Shown: positions 16,982 through 25,244 of the stretch, piece by piece
Layout of the letters: every line of letters begins with the position of its first letter
Position numbering within the stretch: the first letter of the stretch is position 1
NCBI GenBank assembly: GCA_964433875.1
Contig: CAYSSO010000012.1
Coordinates: forward strand, 1-49,024
Length of the DNA: 49,024 bases
DNA from: Athalassotoga sp964433875
Lineage (GTDB): Bacteria; Thermotogota; Thermotogae; Mesoaciditogales; Mesoaciditogaceae
Direction: 5' to 3'
The notes under the pieces: generated by a model
Told to the model about the DNA's origin: nothing
The model's database searches: none
What the model saw: the letters and a program-made list of their open reading frames with translations, nothing else
Translations under genes and position numbers: made by a program

Positions 16982-17011
16982 ATAAAAAAGGTGAGCAATA
17001 CGCTCACCCTT
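16982..17011 (-). terminator. Intrinsic terminator overlapping the tsf stop codon
   Basis: On the minus strand GGTGAGC-GTATT-GCTCACC (7-bp stem, 5-base loop) is followed by TTTTTTATTT. The tsf TGA lies inside the left arm. The T-run ends about 20 bases before the pyrH start, leaving little room for a separate promoter, so partial read-through into pyrH-frr-uppS-cdsA is likely. Confidence 0.85.
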
Positions 17012-17600
17012 GACCTATTTCAAATCTGACAAATCTGCCAATCGAAATATTCTCCCCTAATTTGGCTATTGCTTCTTTTATCATATCGGAGATCGTCTTT
17101 GATTCATCGAGGAAAAATTTTTGCTCCATAAGGCAATTTTCCTCGTAGAATTTTTCGAGTTTATTCTCGACTATCTTTTCAAGTGCCTGTCCGGTTTTTC
17201 CTGTGGCAGCGTACTGGGCTTTGTATATTTCTTTTTCTTTTTCCAATGTCGCGGGATCGACATCTTCTCTACTTATGTATTTGGGATTTTGCATGGCAAT
17301 GTGTTTGCATATTTCCCTTCCTAAGGCTTTGAATTCATCGGTTTTGGCAACAAAATCTGTCTCGCAGTTCAATTCCAACATCACTCCAACTCTTCCATTG
17401 AAGTGAATGTAATCGATTATCCATCCATTGTTGGCAGCGCGTCCCATCTTTTTATCTGCCTTTGAAAGGCCTTTTTTTCTCAATATTTCCTTGGCCTTTT
17501 CCATGTCTCCCCCGCTCTCTACAAGAGCATTTTTGCAGTCCATCATCCCAGCACCGGTCATGTCGCGAAGTTCTTTAACTTTTATGGCAGAAATTTCCAC
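17004..17600 (-). CDS. tsf: Translation elongation factor Ts
   Basis: EF-Ts recycles EF-Tu by releasing GDP. The 198-residue protein begins MEISAIKVKELRDMTGAGMMDCKNALVESGGDMEKAKEILRKKG, the conserved UBA-like N-domain, and has the core motif GRVGVMLELNCETDFVAKTDEF; the core is one of the short forms seen in thermophiles. The start is GTG at 17600 with GGAGAGG 6-7 bases upstream. A promoter (TTGATT-17-TAAAAT) lies just upstream. rpsB, the usual upstream partner, is absent; tRNA-Pro takes that place. Confidence 0.95.
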   Translation of the reverse strand: MEISAIKVKELRDMTGAGMMDCKNALVESGGDMEKAKEILRKKGLSKADKKMGRAANNGWIIDYIHFNGRVGVMLELNCETDFVAKTDEFKALGREICKHIAMQNPKYISREDVDPATLEKEKEIYKAQYAATGKTGQALEKIVENKLEKFYEENCLMEQKFFLDESKTISDMIKEAIAKLGENISIGRFVRFEIGQG

Positions 17601-17634
17601 TGCTTTCCTCTCCTTTCAAATCTGTCCGAAAAAG

Positions 17635-17663
17635 ATTTTACCATTTATTCATCTCAAAATCAA
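17635..17663 (-). promoter_or_regulatory. Predicted sigma-70-type promoter of tsf
   Basis: On the minus strand TTGATT (17658-17663) and TAAAAT (17635-17640) are separated by 17 bases, with TGG directly before the -10 as an extended element. The -35 overlaps the T-rich tail of the tRNA-Pro terminator, so the two units abut. Identified by eye. Confidence 0.6.
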
Positions 17664-17685
17664 AACCCATCCTCAAGGATGGGTT
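17652..17685 (-). terminator. Intrinsic terminator of tRNA-Pro
   Basis: On the minus strand AACCCATCC-TTGA-GGATGGGTT (9-bp perfect stem) is followed by TTGATTTT. It begins 3 bases after the CCA end of the tRNA gene. Confidence 0.85.
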
Positions 17686-17688
17686 CTC

Positions 17689-17765
17689 TGGTCGGGGCGA
17701 CTGGACTTGAACCAGCGACCTCCTGCGCCCCATGCAGATGCGCTAGCCATCTGCGCCACGCCCCG
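17689..17765 (-). tRNA. tRNA-Pro (anticodon GGG)
   Basis: A full cloverleaf of 77 bases including an encoded CCA. The acceptor stem is CGGGGCG/CGCCCCG, the D-arm GCGC-loop-GCGC, and the anticodon arm TCTGC-ATGGGGC-GCAGG, whose loop centre reads GGG for proline. The T-arm is GCTGG-TTCAAGT-CCAGT. It is flanked by the FmdB-like gene upstream and its own terminator downstream. GGG reads CCC and CCU codons. Confidence 0.95.
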
Positions 17766-17803
17766 ATTAAATATAGAATACCATAAAAAAGATAATTTTT
17801 CAA

Positions 17804-18010
17804 TTATTTTGTTGAAGAACCGGCTGGAGATTTCTTGAAATCGGTCGTGTAATAACCATTTCCCTTGAAGACGATCGTCTCAAGATTTCCCATTTGCCTT
17901 ATCATCTTGCTACCGCATACCTCGCATTTTACTCCATCTGCTTCGGAAAATTTTTTTAAAAGCACCTCTTCGTGCCCGCACTTTGGACACACATATCTGT
18001 AAAGTGGCAA
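17804..18010 (-). CDS. FmdB-like zinc-ribbon protein
   Basis: A small protein with two CxxC pairs (YVCPKCGHEE and VKCEVCGSKM) that form a zinc ribbon, followed by GNGYYTTDF, the pattern of the FmdB/putative regulatory protein family. Starting at TTG 18010 gives 68 residues beginning with a PLYRYVCPKCG-like sequence, as in homologues; GGAGG lies 8 bases upstream. An ATG 15 bases further up (18025) is in frame but has a poor ribosome binding site and overlaps that GGAGG. The biochemical role of the family is not settled; a DNA-binding or regulatory role is only suggested by its name. Confidence 0.82.
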   Translation of the reverse strand: MPLYRYVCPKCGHEEVLLKKFSEADGVKCEVCGSKMIRQMGNLETIVFKGNGYYTTDFKKSPAGSSTK

Positions 18011-18063
18011 TTCGATCGCCTCCATTTTTCTTTTATTGTCTCAAAGAAAATTTTAACATTAAC

Positions 18064-18092
18064 TCTTTAACTTAAATTTAAGTTTGTGTCAA
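18064..18092 (-). promoter_or_regulatory. Predicted promoter of the FmdB-like gene with a 16-bp palindrome in the spacer
   Basis: On the minus strand a perfect -35 (TTGACA, 18087-18092) is 17 bases from TAAAGA (18064-18069). The spacer holds AACTTAAATTTAAGTT (18069-18084), a perfect 16-bp palindrome. This is the placement of an operator that would block RNA polymerase. No T-run follows, so it is not an intrinsic terminator. The -35 also overlaps the stop codon of the upstream gene. Confidence 0.55.
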
Positions 18093-19056
18093 TAAATTTT
18101 TGCCCTTTCGTACTGAAATGGCCACTCGAGATCTATACCCGCCTCTTTTGCACATTTCAACGGCCAGTAAGGATCTCTCAAAATTTGCCTTCCAACAAAG
18201 ACGAGATCGCAGTGTGAATCGATGGCAAATTCTGCGAGTTCATAAGAATTTATCATTCCTCCTCCGATTGTTGTCAAATGTGTGGCAGATCTTATCTTTT
18301 TAGCGTTTTCGAGCATGTAGCCAGGATAAACCTTTATTTGCTGTTCGTGAACGACCCCGCCGCCACTTACATTAACACCGTCTATGCGCTTTCCGAGAAT
18401 CTTGAGAATATTTATTATATCTTCAACCTCGTTCCCAATGGTTTGCGCCAATTTGCTCTTATTCCATCGACTATTTCTGACAAAAATCTTGCCCTGTTCT
18501 CGAGACTGCCTCCGTATTCATCCTCTCTTTTATTCGTAAGAGGCGAGAGAAATTCATTTATCAAATACCCATGGGCTGCGTGGATCTCTATTCCATCAAA
18601 GCCTACCATCTCTGCCCTTTGGGCGGCAAGAGAAAACTTTGTAACGGCCTCTTTTATCTCAGATTTTGTCATTTCACGCGGGTTTGAATAATTTTCGCTG
18701 TATCTTATGGCCGAAGGAGCAATAGGTTCAGTTGCTTTCGATTTTCTTCCGGCATGGGCAAGTTGAATCGCGATCTTCGATCCACCTTCATGGACAAGAT
18801 CTACAAGTTCTTTGAGGCCTTCTATCTGTTTGTCATTCCATATTCCCAGATCGTTTTTCGAAATTCTTCCATCTGGATCAACTGCTGTCGCCTCGATAAT
18901 TATCATTCCCGTACCTCCGATGGCTCTTTGATGGTAATGGGAAAGATGCCAGAACTTGACAGTCCCCGTCTCATCGGAGGAATACTGGCACATCGCAGGC
19001 ATGACTATTCTATTTTTAAGTTCGAGATTTCCAATCTTTGTTTTTTCAAAAAGCAT
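18089..19056 (-). pseudogene. Old Yellow Enzyme (YqjM-like NADH:flavin oxidoreductase), broken by an out-of-frame deletion
   Basis: Two frames together make one FMN-dependent ene-reductase. The first (19056 to 18415, 213 residues) has LFEKTKIGNLELKNRIVMPAMCQYS, IAIQLAHAGRKS, EIHAAHGYLINEFLSPLTNKREDEYGGSLENRARF. The second (open from about 18451 to 18089) continues with NVSGGGVVHEQQ, TTIGGGMI, LVFVGRQILRDPYWPLKCAKE and ends QYERAKIY. Compared with the general YqjM layout (about 338 residues), a block of roughly 12 residues between PLGTR and VEDIINILK is missing, and the frame changes there. The catalytic His-Ala-Gly-Arg-Lys and HAAHGYL motifs survive, but no continuous protein is made. It is the last gene of its operon, so the break has no polar cost. 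An assembly error is possible. Confidence 0.85.
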
Positions 19057-19067
19057 AAGAAAACCTC

Positions 19068-20312
19068 CTAAAGTATTTCAGAAGCGATGGTCGACAGTTC
19101 AGACCTCACACCTATAGAGAGCGTAAGATGGCCTGCGATCTTCTGATTTGCAAATTTTGCCGTCACATAAGAAAGGCCATTCGAAAAGGCATCAAGGTAA
19201 GGACTATCTATTTGAGAGATATCGCCGGTCAGGACTATTTTCGTTCCAACGCCGGCGCGCGTTATTATGGTCTTTACCTCGTGAGGCGTCAAATTTTGGG
19301 ATTCATCTACTATTATGAATTGATGGGGTATCGTTCTTCCTCTGGTATAACTTAAAGCCTCAACCTGAAGAAAATTTAGAGAATCTATCTTTGAGATGGA
19401 TTTGCCCGCGTTGTCGAATAGAAATTCAAGATTGTCTCTTATAGGCTCAAGCCACGGCTTCATCTTTTCTTCGGCAGTGCCGGGAAGAAATCCTATATCC
19501 TTTCCCATTGGAATAACCGGCCTTGTGACGGTTATCTTTTTGTATATCTTCGAATTAGTAACCATTTCAAGAGCCGCCGCTATTGAAAGAAGCGTCTTTC
19601 CCGTTCCGGCTATTCCCATAAGAGTAACAAGGTTAAGATCCGGATCGAGCAAAAGATCGAGGGCCATCGATTGTTCAAAGTTAAGCGGATGTATGCCCCA
19701 AACATTCGCATTTTGATCGACAGAGATCGGAACGAGTTTCCCATTTTTAAACCTGAATATCTTCGGGCCAAATTTCACAAATTCATTTTCCTTTACATTG
19801 TTCTTTGCCGGATCGAAGTGTTGAGGATCTGAGTCTACCTCCAAATATCCCTTGAAGAGAGCCATTTCACTTGTCTTGTCTTTTAAATAATCTTGCGCTT
19901 CGATTCCAAGCGCATCCGCTTTTATCCTCATGTTTATGTCTTTGCTGACAAGGATTGTCTTTATGTCAGAATTTCTTTTTATTATTTCCATAGTGTAGAA
20001 AAGTATCCAGTCATCCATGACTTTGTCCGATAAAAACCTCGGCATTTCTTTGAAATCTTCTATTACCTCGACTTTCAGAATGCCGCCACCATCTATTTTA
20101 ACGCCTTTAAATAATTTACCGTTTTTTCTTAGATTGTCAAGTTCTCTCGCCACCTGTCTTGCACTCATTCCAATCTCGCCAGGCCTACCTTTGAGTTTGT
20201 CTATTTCCTCAATGACGGGCAGTGGAATTATGAGGTTGTTATCTTCAAATGAATGGATCGCGTCCGGATCGTGGATCAAAACATTTGTATCAAGAACGTA
20301 ATTTTTTATCAT
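19068..20312 (-). CDS. PIN domain + PhoH-like ATPase (YlaK/PhoH2 type)
   Basis: A 414-residue fusion of an N-terminal PIN nuclease domain (residues 1-150; NYVLDTNVLIHDP with acidic residues at Asp8, the 35-36 region, Asp100/101 and Asp125) and a C-terminal PhoH ATPase (Walker A GIAGTGKT at 233-240, Walker B FIIVDESQN, followed by LTGDISQID). PhoH2-type proteins act as ATP-dependent RNA unwinding nucleases. All key residues appear present. Its ribosome binding site overlaps the end of the FAD-protein gene, and its stop lies 11 bases before the broken Old Yellow Enzyme gene. No antitoxin-like partner is next to it. Confidence 0.92.
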   Translation of the reverse strand: MIKNYVLDTNVLIHDPDAIHSFEDNNLIIPLPVIEEIDKLKGRPGEIGMSARQVARELDNLRKNGKLFKGVKIDGGGILKVEVIEDFKEMPRFLSDKVMDDWILFYTMEIIKRNSDIKTILVSKDINMRIKADALGIEAQDYLKDKTSEMALFKGYLEVDSDPQHFDPAKNNVKENEFVKFGPKIFRFKNGKLVPISVDQNANVWGIHPLNFEQSMALDLLLDPDLNLVTLMGIAGTGKTLLSIAAALEMVTNSKIYKKITVTRPVIPMGKDIGFLPGTAEEKMKPWLEPIRDNLEFLFDNAGKSISKIDSLNFLQVEALSYTRGRTIPHQFIIVDESQNLTPHEVKTIITRAGVGTKIVLTGDISQIDSPYLDAFSNGLSYVTAKFANQKIAGHLTLSIGVRSELSTIASEIL

Positions 20313-20313
20313 T

Positions 20314-21588
20314 TTAATCCTCCCCTCTGATCATTCTTCCGATCATTTTTCCATGGCACGTCGCGTACGTTATCGATCTTGTATGACCGCTACAATCTCC
20401 AATGAATTTGAGATTTTTATACCTTTCGTTGTTTATCTTCTTCGAATAGAACTTCACCTCGACTGCGTACATAAGGTTATCCGGGTAAGCGATCGCGGGC
20501 ACAACTTCGCCGAGTTTTTCTATGAACTCGGCAATCGATATGGCTATCCTTCTTGGAAGGACAAGGTTTATATCTCCGAGAATGTAATTTTTTTCACTCA
20601 GCGTAGGCTTTACCCTTCCGATCCTTTTTGTTCTTTTATTCTCAAGAAATTCAGCGTACGTTTGAAGTATGACCTTTCTTCCTCCCGCAAGAATGTTTCC
20701 AAGTTTACTTATGTACGTACCGTATCCTATCGGATCGTTGAATGGCTCAGTGAAAGAAGTACTGCAAAGGACGGCAAAGTTAGTGTTTTCACTGCTTCCA
20801 TTCGAATTAGAATGGCCATTGACAGTAACGAAATCTTCGTATTCTTCAAGCACAACTTTCCCGGATGGATTGTTGCAGAAAGTTCTCACCATGTACCCCG
20901 TCTTTGCCCTCATCCTAACCTTGAACTCATACATTTCTTCGTTTAATTTTTCAACGGCGTGATCTGGCAATTCATACCTTATTCCAACGTCCACTATATT
21001 CCCGGATGTGACAAGTTCAGGGTGATCTGCCGTCACGGTCTTTATAAGGCCATGTCCCGATCTTCCAACTGCCACAACAACGTAATCGAACAGTTCTTCA
21101 AAATCCGCGCCCGTAACTTTTATTTTTTCTCCTTCAAACTTTATGTTCTCAACCTTTACGCCAAAGTGGAATTTTATATTCCTAAAGGAAGAGAATTCAT
21201 CGTAAATTCTTCCAAGAAGATTTTTCAATTTATCGGTCCCAATATGGTAAAAATAGGCGTTGACAGGCTCAAATCCCTTTGAATAAAATCTTTCAAAGAA
21301 TGGAGAATTTCTATCAAAAGATATTCCCGTCTTTACCTCTTTTCTTTCGGCCTCATCGAGTTTTCCGAGATAAAAATTCACAACCTCTTTTTGCGTCTCG
21401 AGAGGTATCTCTATCTCTCCTCCCATGCTCGAAGAAACAAAAAGTTTTCCATCAGATCTTATTCCAGAGATACTCGAACTGTAAATGTCCGGAGATTTCT
21501 CTATTACATGTATCTCATTGTCAGAATCCTTAATCTCATCGATGAACCCTATCGCGGCCGCTCCAAATCCAATGACGCCTATTTTCAT
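20314..21588 (-). CDS. FAD-dependent dehydrogenase (COG2509-like)
   Basis: A 424-residue flavoprotein. The N-terminal Rossmann motif is MKIGVIGFGAAAIGFIDEI with the acidic end at HVIEKS; a second nucleotide motif is VVVAVGRSGHGLI (around residue 165-180). The C-terminal GDCSGHTRSITYATCHGKMIGRMI is the FAD-closing motif of the uncharacterised FAD-dependent dehydrogenases of the COG2509 group. Conserved FCNNPSGKVVLEEYEDFVTVNGHS also matches that group. The substrate is not known. It overlaps wecB by 4 bases and lies in the long envelope/maintenance operon. Confidence 0.82.
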   Translation of the reverse strand: MKIGVIGFGAAAIGFIDEIKDSDNEIHVIEKSPDIYSSSISGIRSDGKLFVSSSMGGEIEIPLETQKEVVNFYLGKLDEAERKEVKTGISFDRNSPFFERFYSKGFEPVNAYFYHIGTDKLKNLLGRIYDEFSSFRNIKFHFGVKVENIKFEGEKIKVTGADFEELFDYVVVAVGRSGHGLIKTVTADHPELVTSGNIVDVGIRYELPDHAVEKLNEEMYEFKVRMRAKTGYMVRTFCNNPSGKVVLEEYEDFVTVNGHSNSNGSSENTNFAVLCSTSFTEPFNDPIGYGTYISKLGNILAGGRKVILQTYAEFLENKRTKRIGRVKPTLSEKNYILGDINLVLPRRIAISIAEFIEKLGEVVPAIAYPDNLMYAVEVKFYSKKINNERYKNLKFIGDCSGHTRSITYATCHGKMIGRMIRGED

Positions 21589-22652
21589 AATTTCTCCTTT
21601 ACTATCTTGACGATCTTCTCCGACGCATTTCCATCGCCGTATATGCTATCTACCTCCTCGGGAATTGGATGGTTAAATACGCCCTCGTAGATCTTCTGAT
21701 CATCTGCATCGGCGAGTATATTCCATCTGGATTCTATCAATTCTATCCACCCGGTATCCTTCATCATCACAACGCCCGGCACCTTCGCGAAATACGCCTC
21801 CTTTTGAAGGCCTCCGCTGTCTGTAACAACGCAAAAAGCATTGCACGTAAGGGCAACACTTTCATCGTACCCGACGGGATCTATTATTTTTATGTTCTTC
21901 GTGAATTTTGAAAGATCGAATTCCGAGATTCTTTTCTTGGTCCTCGGATGAAGTGGAAGGATTACATCCATCCTTTCGGACACTCTCGATAAACCCTTTA
22001 ATATAGATTCAAGCCTTTCTTTTACATCGGTGTTGAAATCTCTGTGAATAGTCGAAAGAATGTACTTTTGGGGTTTTAGAGCGTATTTGTCGAGAATGCT
22101 TTTCATGTCGGTTTTTTCTTTTATTCTGACAAACACGTCTAACATGACATCTCCCGTGAAATAAACTCCGTCTCTCATTCCTTCGGCTTTAAGGTTTTCT
22201 ACGGCCTTTAAAGAAGGACAAAATTTGAAATAAGAGATTCTATCTGTCAAAACCCTGTTTATCTCTTCGGGCATATCTTTAGGTTCCTGCCTCAGGCCCG
22301 CCTCGATATGGGCAACCGGAATCTTGAGTTTTGCCGCCGTCAGGGCACCGGCCAGAGTTGTGTTCGTATCCCCGTAAACAAAAACAAGGTCAGGTTTTTC
22401 ATTCATTAAAATCTTTTCAAATTCTATCATCGTCCTGCCAGTCTGTTCGGCGTGGGTTCCCGATCCGACTCCAAGGTTATACTTCGGATTTTTTATTTCG
22501 AGAATCTTAAAAAAGATGTCTGACATGTTGAAATCGTAATGCTGTCCCGAATGGACAAGAACTTCTTCTATTCCAAATTCTTCCAATTTTTTTCCAATCA
22601 ACGCTTCCTTTATGAACTGCGGCCTTGCTCCCACTATAGACACGATCTTCAC
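21585..22652 (-). CDS. wecB: UDP-N-acetylglucosamine 2-epimerase (non-hydrolysing)
   Basis: Converts UDP-GlcNAc to UDP-ManNAc for surface polysaccharide. The 355-residue GT-B-fold enzyme shows GARPQFIKEALI at the N-terminus, the VYGDTNTTLAGALTA Asp loop, PVAHIEAGLRQ and PEEINRVLTDRIS (conserved Glu/Arg), STIHRDFN (catalytic His; usually HRxEN) and VTDSGGLQKEAYF near the C-terminus. It lies 2 bases after a glycosyltransferase gene, which is consistent with nucleotide-sugar supply to that pathway. Confidence 0.94.
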   Translation of the reverse strand: MKIVSIVGARPQFIKEALIGKKLEEFGIEEVLVHSGQHYDFNMSDIFFKILEIKNPKYNLGVGSGTHAEQTGRTMIEFEKILMNEKPDLVFVYGDTNTTLAGALTAAKLKIPVAHIEAGLRQEPKDMPEEINRVLTDRISYFKFCPSLKAVENLKAEGMRDGVYFTGDVMLDVFVRIKEKTDMKSILDKYALKPQKYILSTIHRDFNTDVKERLESILKGLSRVSERMDVILPLHPRTKKRISEFDLSKFTKNIKIIDPVGYDESVALTCNAFCVVTDSGGLQKEAYFAKVPGVVMMKDTGWIELIESRWNILADADDQKIYEGVFNHPIPEEVDSIYGDGNASEKIVKIVKEKL

Positions 22653-22654
22653 TT

Positions 22655-23734
22655 TTATCCTCCAATTGTGGCGCTTATAAGATCCATGAATTTCTCAACA
22701 CTTTGCTCGGTTCTCCACTGTGGCCTGTAACCATTATAACTCTTTGCTATCTCGATGTCTCTTTCGAGATCAAGTTCTTCCTCATCGACGGAATAAAAAT
22801 AAAGTTTTTCGGCGAGGTATTGAGACAGATATTCCTGTTCCGTTTGGCCCGGCGTTGGGACAAGAAGGCCCTTTTTCCCAAGTTCGACCATATCCATTAT
22901 TGTAGAATATCCAGATCTCGCTATCACGAATTTTGCCCTGTTCATAAGTTCATCCCTTAATCCTTTTCCAGCGTAATTTATCACTTCAACATTCGGTATT
23001 TTCAACTTTTCGGCATTTTCCGGCATTCCGCGGACAAGTACGACATTCCCCTTTAGAGCGCCTATCTGGTCTATTATTTTCTTCTCGAAAACGCTCCTGC
23101 TTGGCTCTCTTCCCGAAAGCGAGATAAGATAATCTATATCCTGTGAAAGATTCATCTTTCGGTAATCCGAAAGAATTCCTATGTATTTGACCTGTTCTGG
23201 ATCGATGTAAGAAAGGTTGTGCGAAAGATTTCCGGTCAATCCTCCGTTAAAAGGAAAGTCCGGGACAATGAACTTTGTAAAGGAATTCCTAAAGTAATAG
23301 TTAAATCTTTCAGTTTGATTTTTTAAAACGGAAAGAAAATTAGGAGGAACATATCTTAATTGATGAAATATAAAAAATGAAGGCTTTGACTTATCGAAAA
23401 CCCCGTATTCGGAATCAGATATTAATATGTCTATGTCAAGATCATTTGAAAGTTTAATAACTTCCCTGTGCTCTTTGACTATGGCATTTATAATGGCAGG
23501 CATCATCAAAGTGATTCTCAATCCAAAAGTTCCATTCTTAGTGTAAGGACTTGGATATTCAACGCTTTCTATGTATTCACATTTGTCTCCAAATTCTTTC
23601 TTTAACGCTATCAAAGGCCTATCTGAAGTGTATATAAAAAGTTTGTGACCTTCGTTAACAAGCCTTCTCATTATGGGCAAACTGCGCGTCATATGACCTA
23701 GTCCCCATGTACACAGGCCGTATAAGATTCTCAA
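22655..23734 (-). CDS. MurG-like GT-B glycosyltransferase
   Basis: A 359-residue GT28-like protein. The N-terminus RILYGLCTWGLGHMTRSLPIMRRL carries the GxGHxxR motif of the MurG/UGT group. The C-terminal half has VVLVRGMP, AKFVIARSGYSTIMDMVELGKKGLLVPTPGQTEQEYLSQYL, the donor-binding loop with the conserved Glu-Gln-Glu. It probably transfers a UDP-sugar (perhaps N-acetylhexosamine, given the adjacent wecB). It is distinct from MurG itself in the acceptor part. Overall family good, substrate inferred. Confidence 0.85.
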   Translation of the reverse strand: MRILYGLCTWGLGHMTRSLPIMRRLVNEGHKLFIYTSDRPLIALKKEFGDKCEYIESVEYPSPYTKNGTFGLRITLMMPAIINAIVKEHREVIKLSNDLDIDILISDSEYGVFDKSKPSFFIFHQLRYVPPNFLSVLKNQTERFNYYFRNSFTKFIVPDFPFNGGLTGNLSHNLSYIDPEQVKYIGILSDYRKMNLSQDIDYLISLSGREPSRSVFEKKIIDQIGALKGNVVLVRGMPENAEKLKIPNVEVINYAGKGLRDELMNRAKFVIARSGYSTIMDMVELGKKGLLVPTPGQTEQEYLSQYLAEKLYFYSVDEEELDLERDIEIAKSYNGYRPQWRTEQSVEKFMDLISATIGG

Positions 23735-23749
23735 TTTTTAACACCTCGA

Positions 23750-24589
23750 TTAACTTACAATGGTTATTTCAGATTCGAGTTCTACACCAAATCTTTCTCT
23801 CACCCTCTTGACCACTTCTTCGTAAACTGCCTTGAAATCCTCAAAGGTCGCATTGCCAACGTTGATAAAGAATCCTGCGTGGAGTTTTGAAACTTCTACA
23901 CCTCCCACACGGTATCCTTTCAAATCGGCCCTGTCTATTAACCTTGCCGCATATTCACTCGGTGGATTTTTGAAAATGCATCCAACACTTGGAAAGGTTA
24001 TCGGCTGGGTGCTTCTTTTTCTCGACCAATTTTTCAAACTTTTTTGAAGTACTTCTTCTTTGTTCTTCGCAAACTGGAGTTTTAAAACGCATTTTTTTAT
24101 CCACATACGTTTTTCATGAAAGATAGAATGCCTGTAGGAAAATTTCAGATCTTCTGCTTTCATCACAAATGATTTTCCATCTTCGTTTATGACTTCAACG
24201 CTTTCGACACATTTCGATATTTCACCATCGAAAGCGCCGGTATTCATAAAGATCGCTCCACCGATTGTGCCTGGAATGCCGATAGAAAATTCAAGACCGG
24301 AAATGCCTCTTTTTATCGTTTCTGAAAGCAGAATCGAAAGTTTTACCCCGCTTTCTGCGATGATGTATTCCCCGTCGAATTCGTATTTGTTGAGATTTGA
24401 AGTCAGGATAAATGGAATCTTTACTCCATTCCTTACAACTGTGTTGGATCCTCCACCGATGATCTTGAAATCCTTTTTATTCTCGAGGAAATAAATCAAT
24501 AGATCTTCAAAATGCGCCAGATCAAGAGGTTTTATCACCTTCGCTTTTCCGCTCATTTTGAAAGTTGTCAGATCGCTTAGGTCCATCTC
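23750..24589 (-). CDS. murB: UDP-N-acetylenolpyruvoylglucosamine reductase MurB
   Basis: MurB makes UDP-N-acetylmuramate for peptidoglycan. The frame is open to 24724, but the conserved part begins MDLSDLTTFKMSGKA at ATG 24589 (279 residues, usual for short type MurB), so that start is chosen. FAD motifs IIGGGSNTVV and LEFSIGIPGTIGGAIFMNTGA are clear, with YRHSIF, and the catalytic loop reads SVGCIFKNP (Cys in place of the E. coli Ser, as in some families), and the C-terminal ESEITIV Glu. This start still overlaps nth by 68 bases, so the two coding regions share DNA in different frames. A start further downstream would cut the conserved TTFK region. Confidence 0.92.
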   Translation of the reverse strand, partial: EMDLSDLTTFKMSGKAKVIKPLDLAHFEDLLIYFLENKKDFKIIGGGSNTVVRNGVKIPFILTSNLNKYEFDGEYIIAESGVKLSILLSETIKRGISGLEFSIGIPGTIGGAIFMNTGAFDGEISKCVESVEVINEDGKSFVMKAEDLKFSYRHSIFHEKRMWIKKCVLKLQFAKNKEEVLQKSLKNWSRKRSTQPITFPSVGCIFKNPPSEYAARLIDRADLKGYRVGGVEVSKLHAGFFINVGNATFEDFKAVYEEVVKRVRERFGVELESEITIVS

Positions 24590-25244
24590 TACTTCCGTTT
24601 CCTTTACCTCCGCTCCCGCTGATAACAGATTGTCCGTATTCGCACACCTCCTTAAAGGTGCAGGACATACATCTTGGATTTCTTGGTAAACAAACTGTTT
24701 GTCCAAAATTGACCATCGCTCCATTCAGATAACGGCGGTATGCTTCCGGCACTATTTCCGTCAAGGCCATTTCAGTTTCGAATGGTGTTTTTGTCTTTAC
24801 GATCCCAATCCTGTTTGCGATCCTGTGAACGTGAACATCTACCGCAATAGCAGGAAGATCGTAAGAAACAGCCAGAACTATGTTAGCCGTTTTCCTACCG
24901 ACTCCGCTGAATTTGATGAGATCATCCAATGTAGATGGAACATTTCCATCCCATCGTTCGACGATCTCACGAGCGATTTTGACTATCCGCTCCGCTTTTT
25001 GTCTGTACATTCCCACCGGCTTTATAAGTCTCTCCACCTCTGAAATCTCCGCTCGAGAGAGAGCATGCGCCGTCGGGAACTTTGAAAAGAGAGCCCGCGA
25101 TGCTTTCGCTGTATTCGCATCGCGCGTTCTCTGACTTAAAACCGTACTTATAAGAACTTGAAAAGGATCTTTTGTTTCCTCTTTTCTCGGATACTTTTCT
25201 ATTATACACAAAAGTATCCTTTTTGATAACTCCTTATCGATCAT
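24522..25244 (-). CDS. nth: Endonuclease III (base-excision DNA glycosylase/AP lyase)
   Basis: A 240-residue [4Fe-4S] DNA glycosylase for oxidised pyrimidines. The helix-hairpin-helix LIKFSGVGRKTANIVL holds the catalytic Lys (118); VDVHVHRIANR holds the catalytic Asp (136). The cluster ligands are Cys185, 192, 195 and 201 in the canonical C-X6-C-X2-C-X5-C spacing. Family members normally end soon after the last Cys; here an additional 39-residue low-complexity hydrophilic tail (rich in Gly/Ser/Lys) is translated from DNA shared with the start of murB. It overlaps the O-antigen-ligase-like gene by 4 bases. Confidence 0.94.
   Translation of the reverse strand: MIDKELSKRILLCIIEKYPRKEETKDPFQVLISTVLSQRTRDANTAKASRALFSKFPTAHALSRAEISEVERLIKPVGMYRQKAERIVKIAREIVERWDGNVPSTLDDLIKFSGVGRKTANIVLAVSYDLPAIAVDVHVHRIANRIGIVKTKTPFETEMALTEIVPEAYRRYLNGAMVNFGQTVCLPRNPRCMSCTFKEVCEYGQSVISGSGGKGNGSRDGPKRSDNFQNERKSEGDKTS

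Noticed and set aside
18069..18084. The 16-bp palindrome as an intrinsic terminator
   Set aside because: It is almost all A/T, has no loop and no following T-run.
19068..20312. PIN domain as a toxin of a toxin-antitoxin pair
   Set aside because: It is fused to a PhoH ATPase and no small antitoxin gene precedes it.
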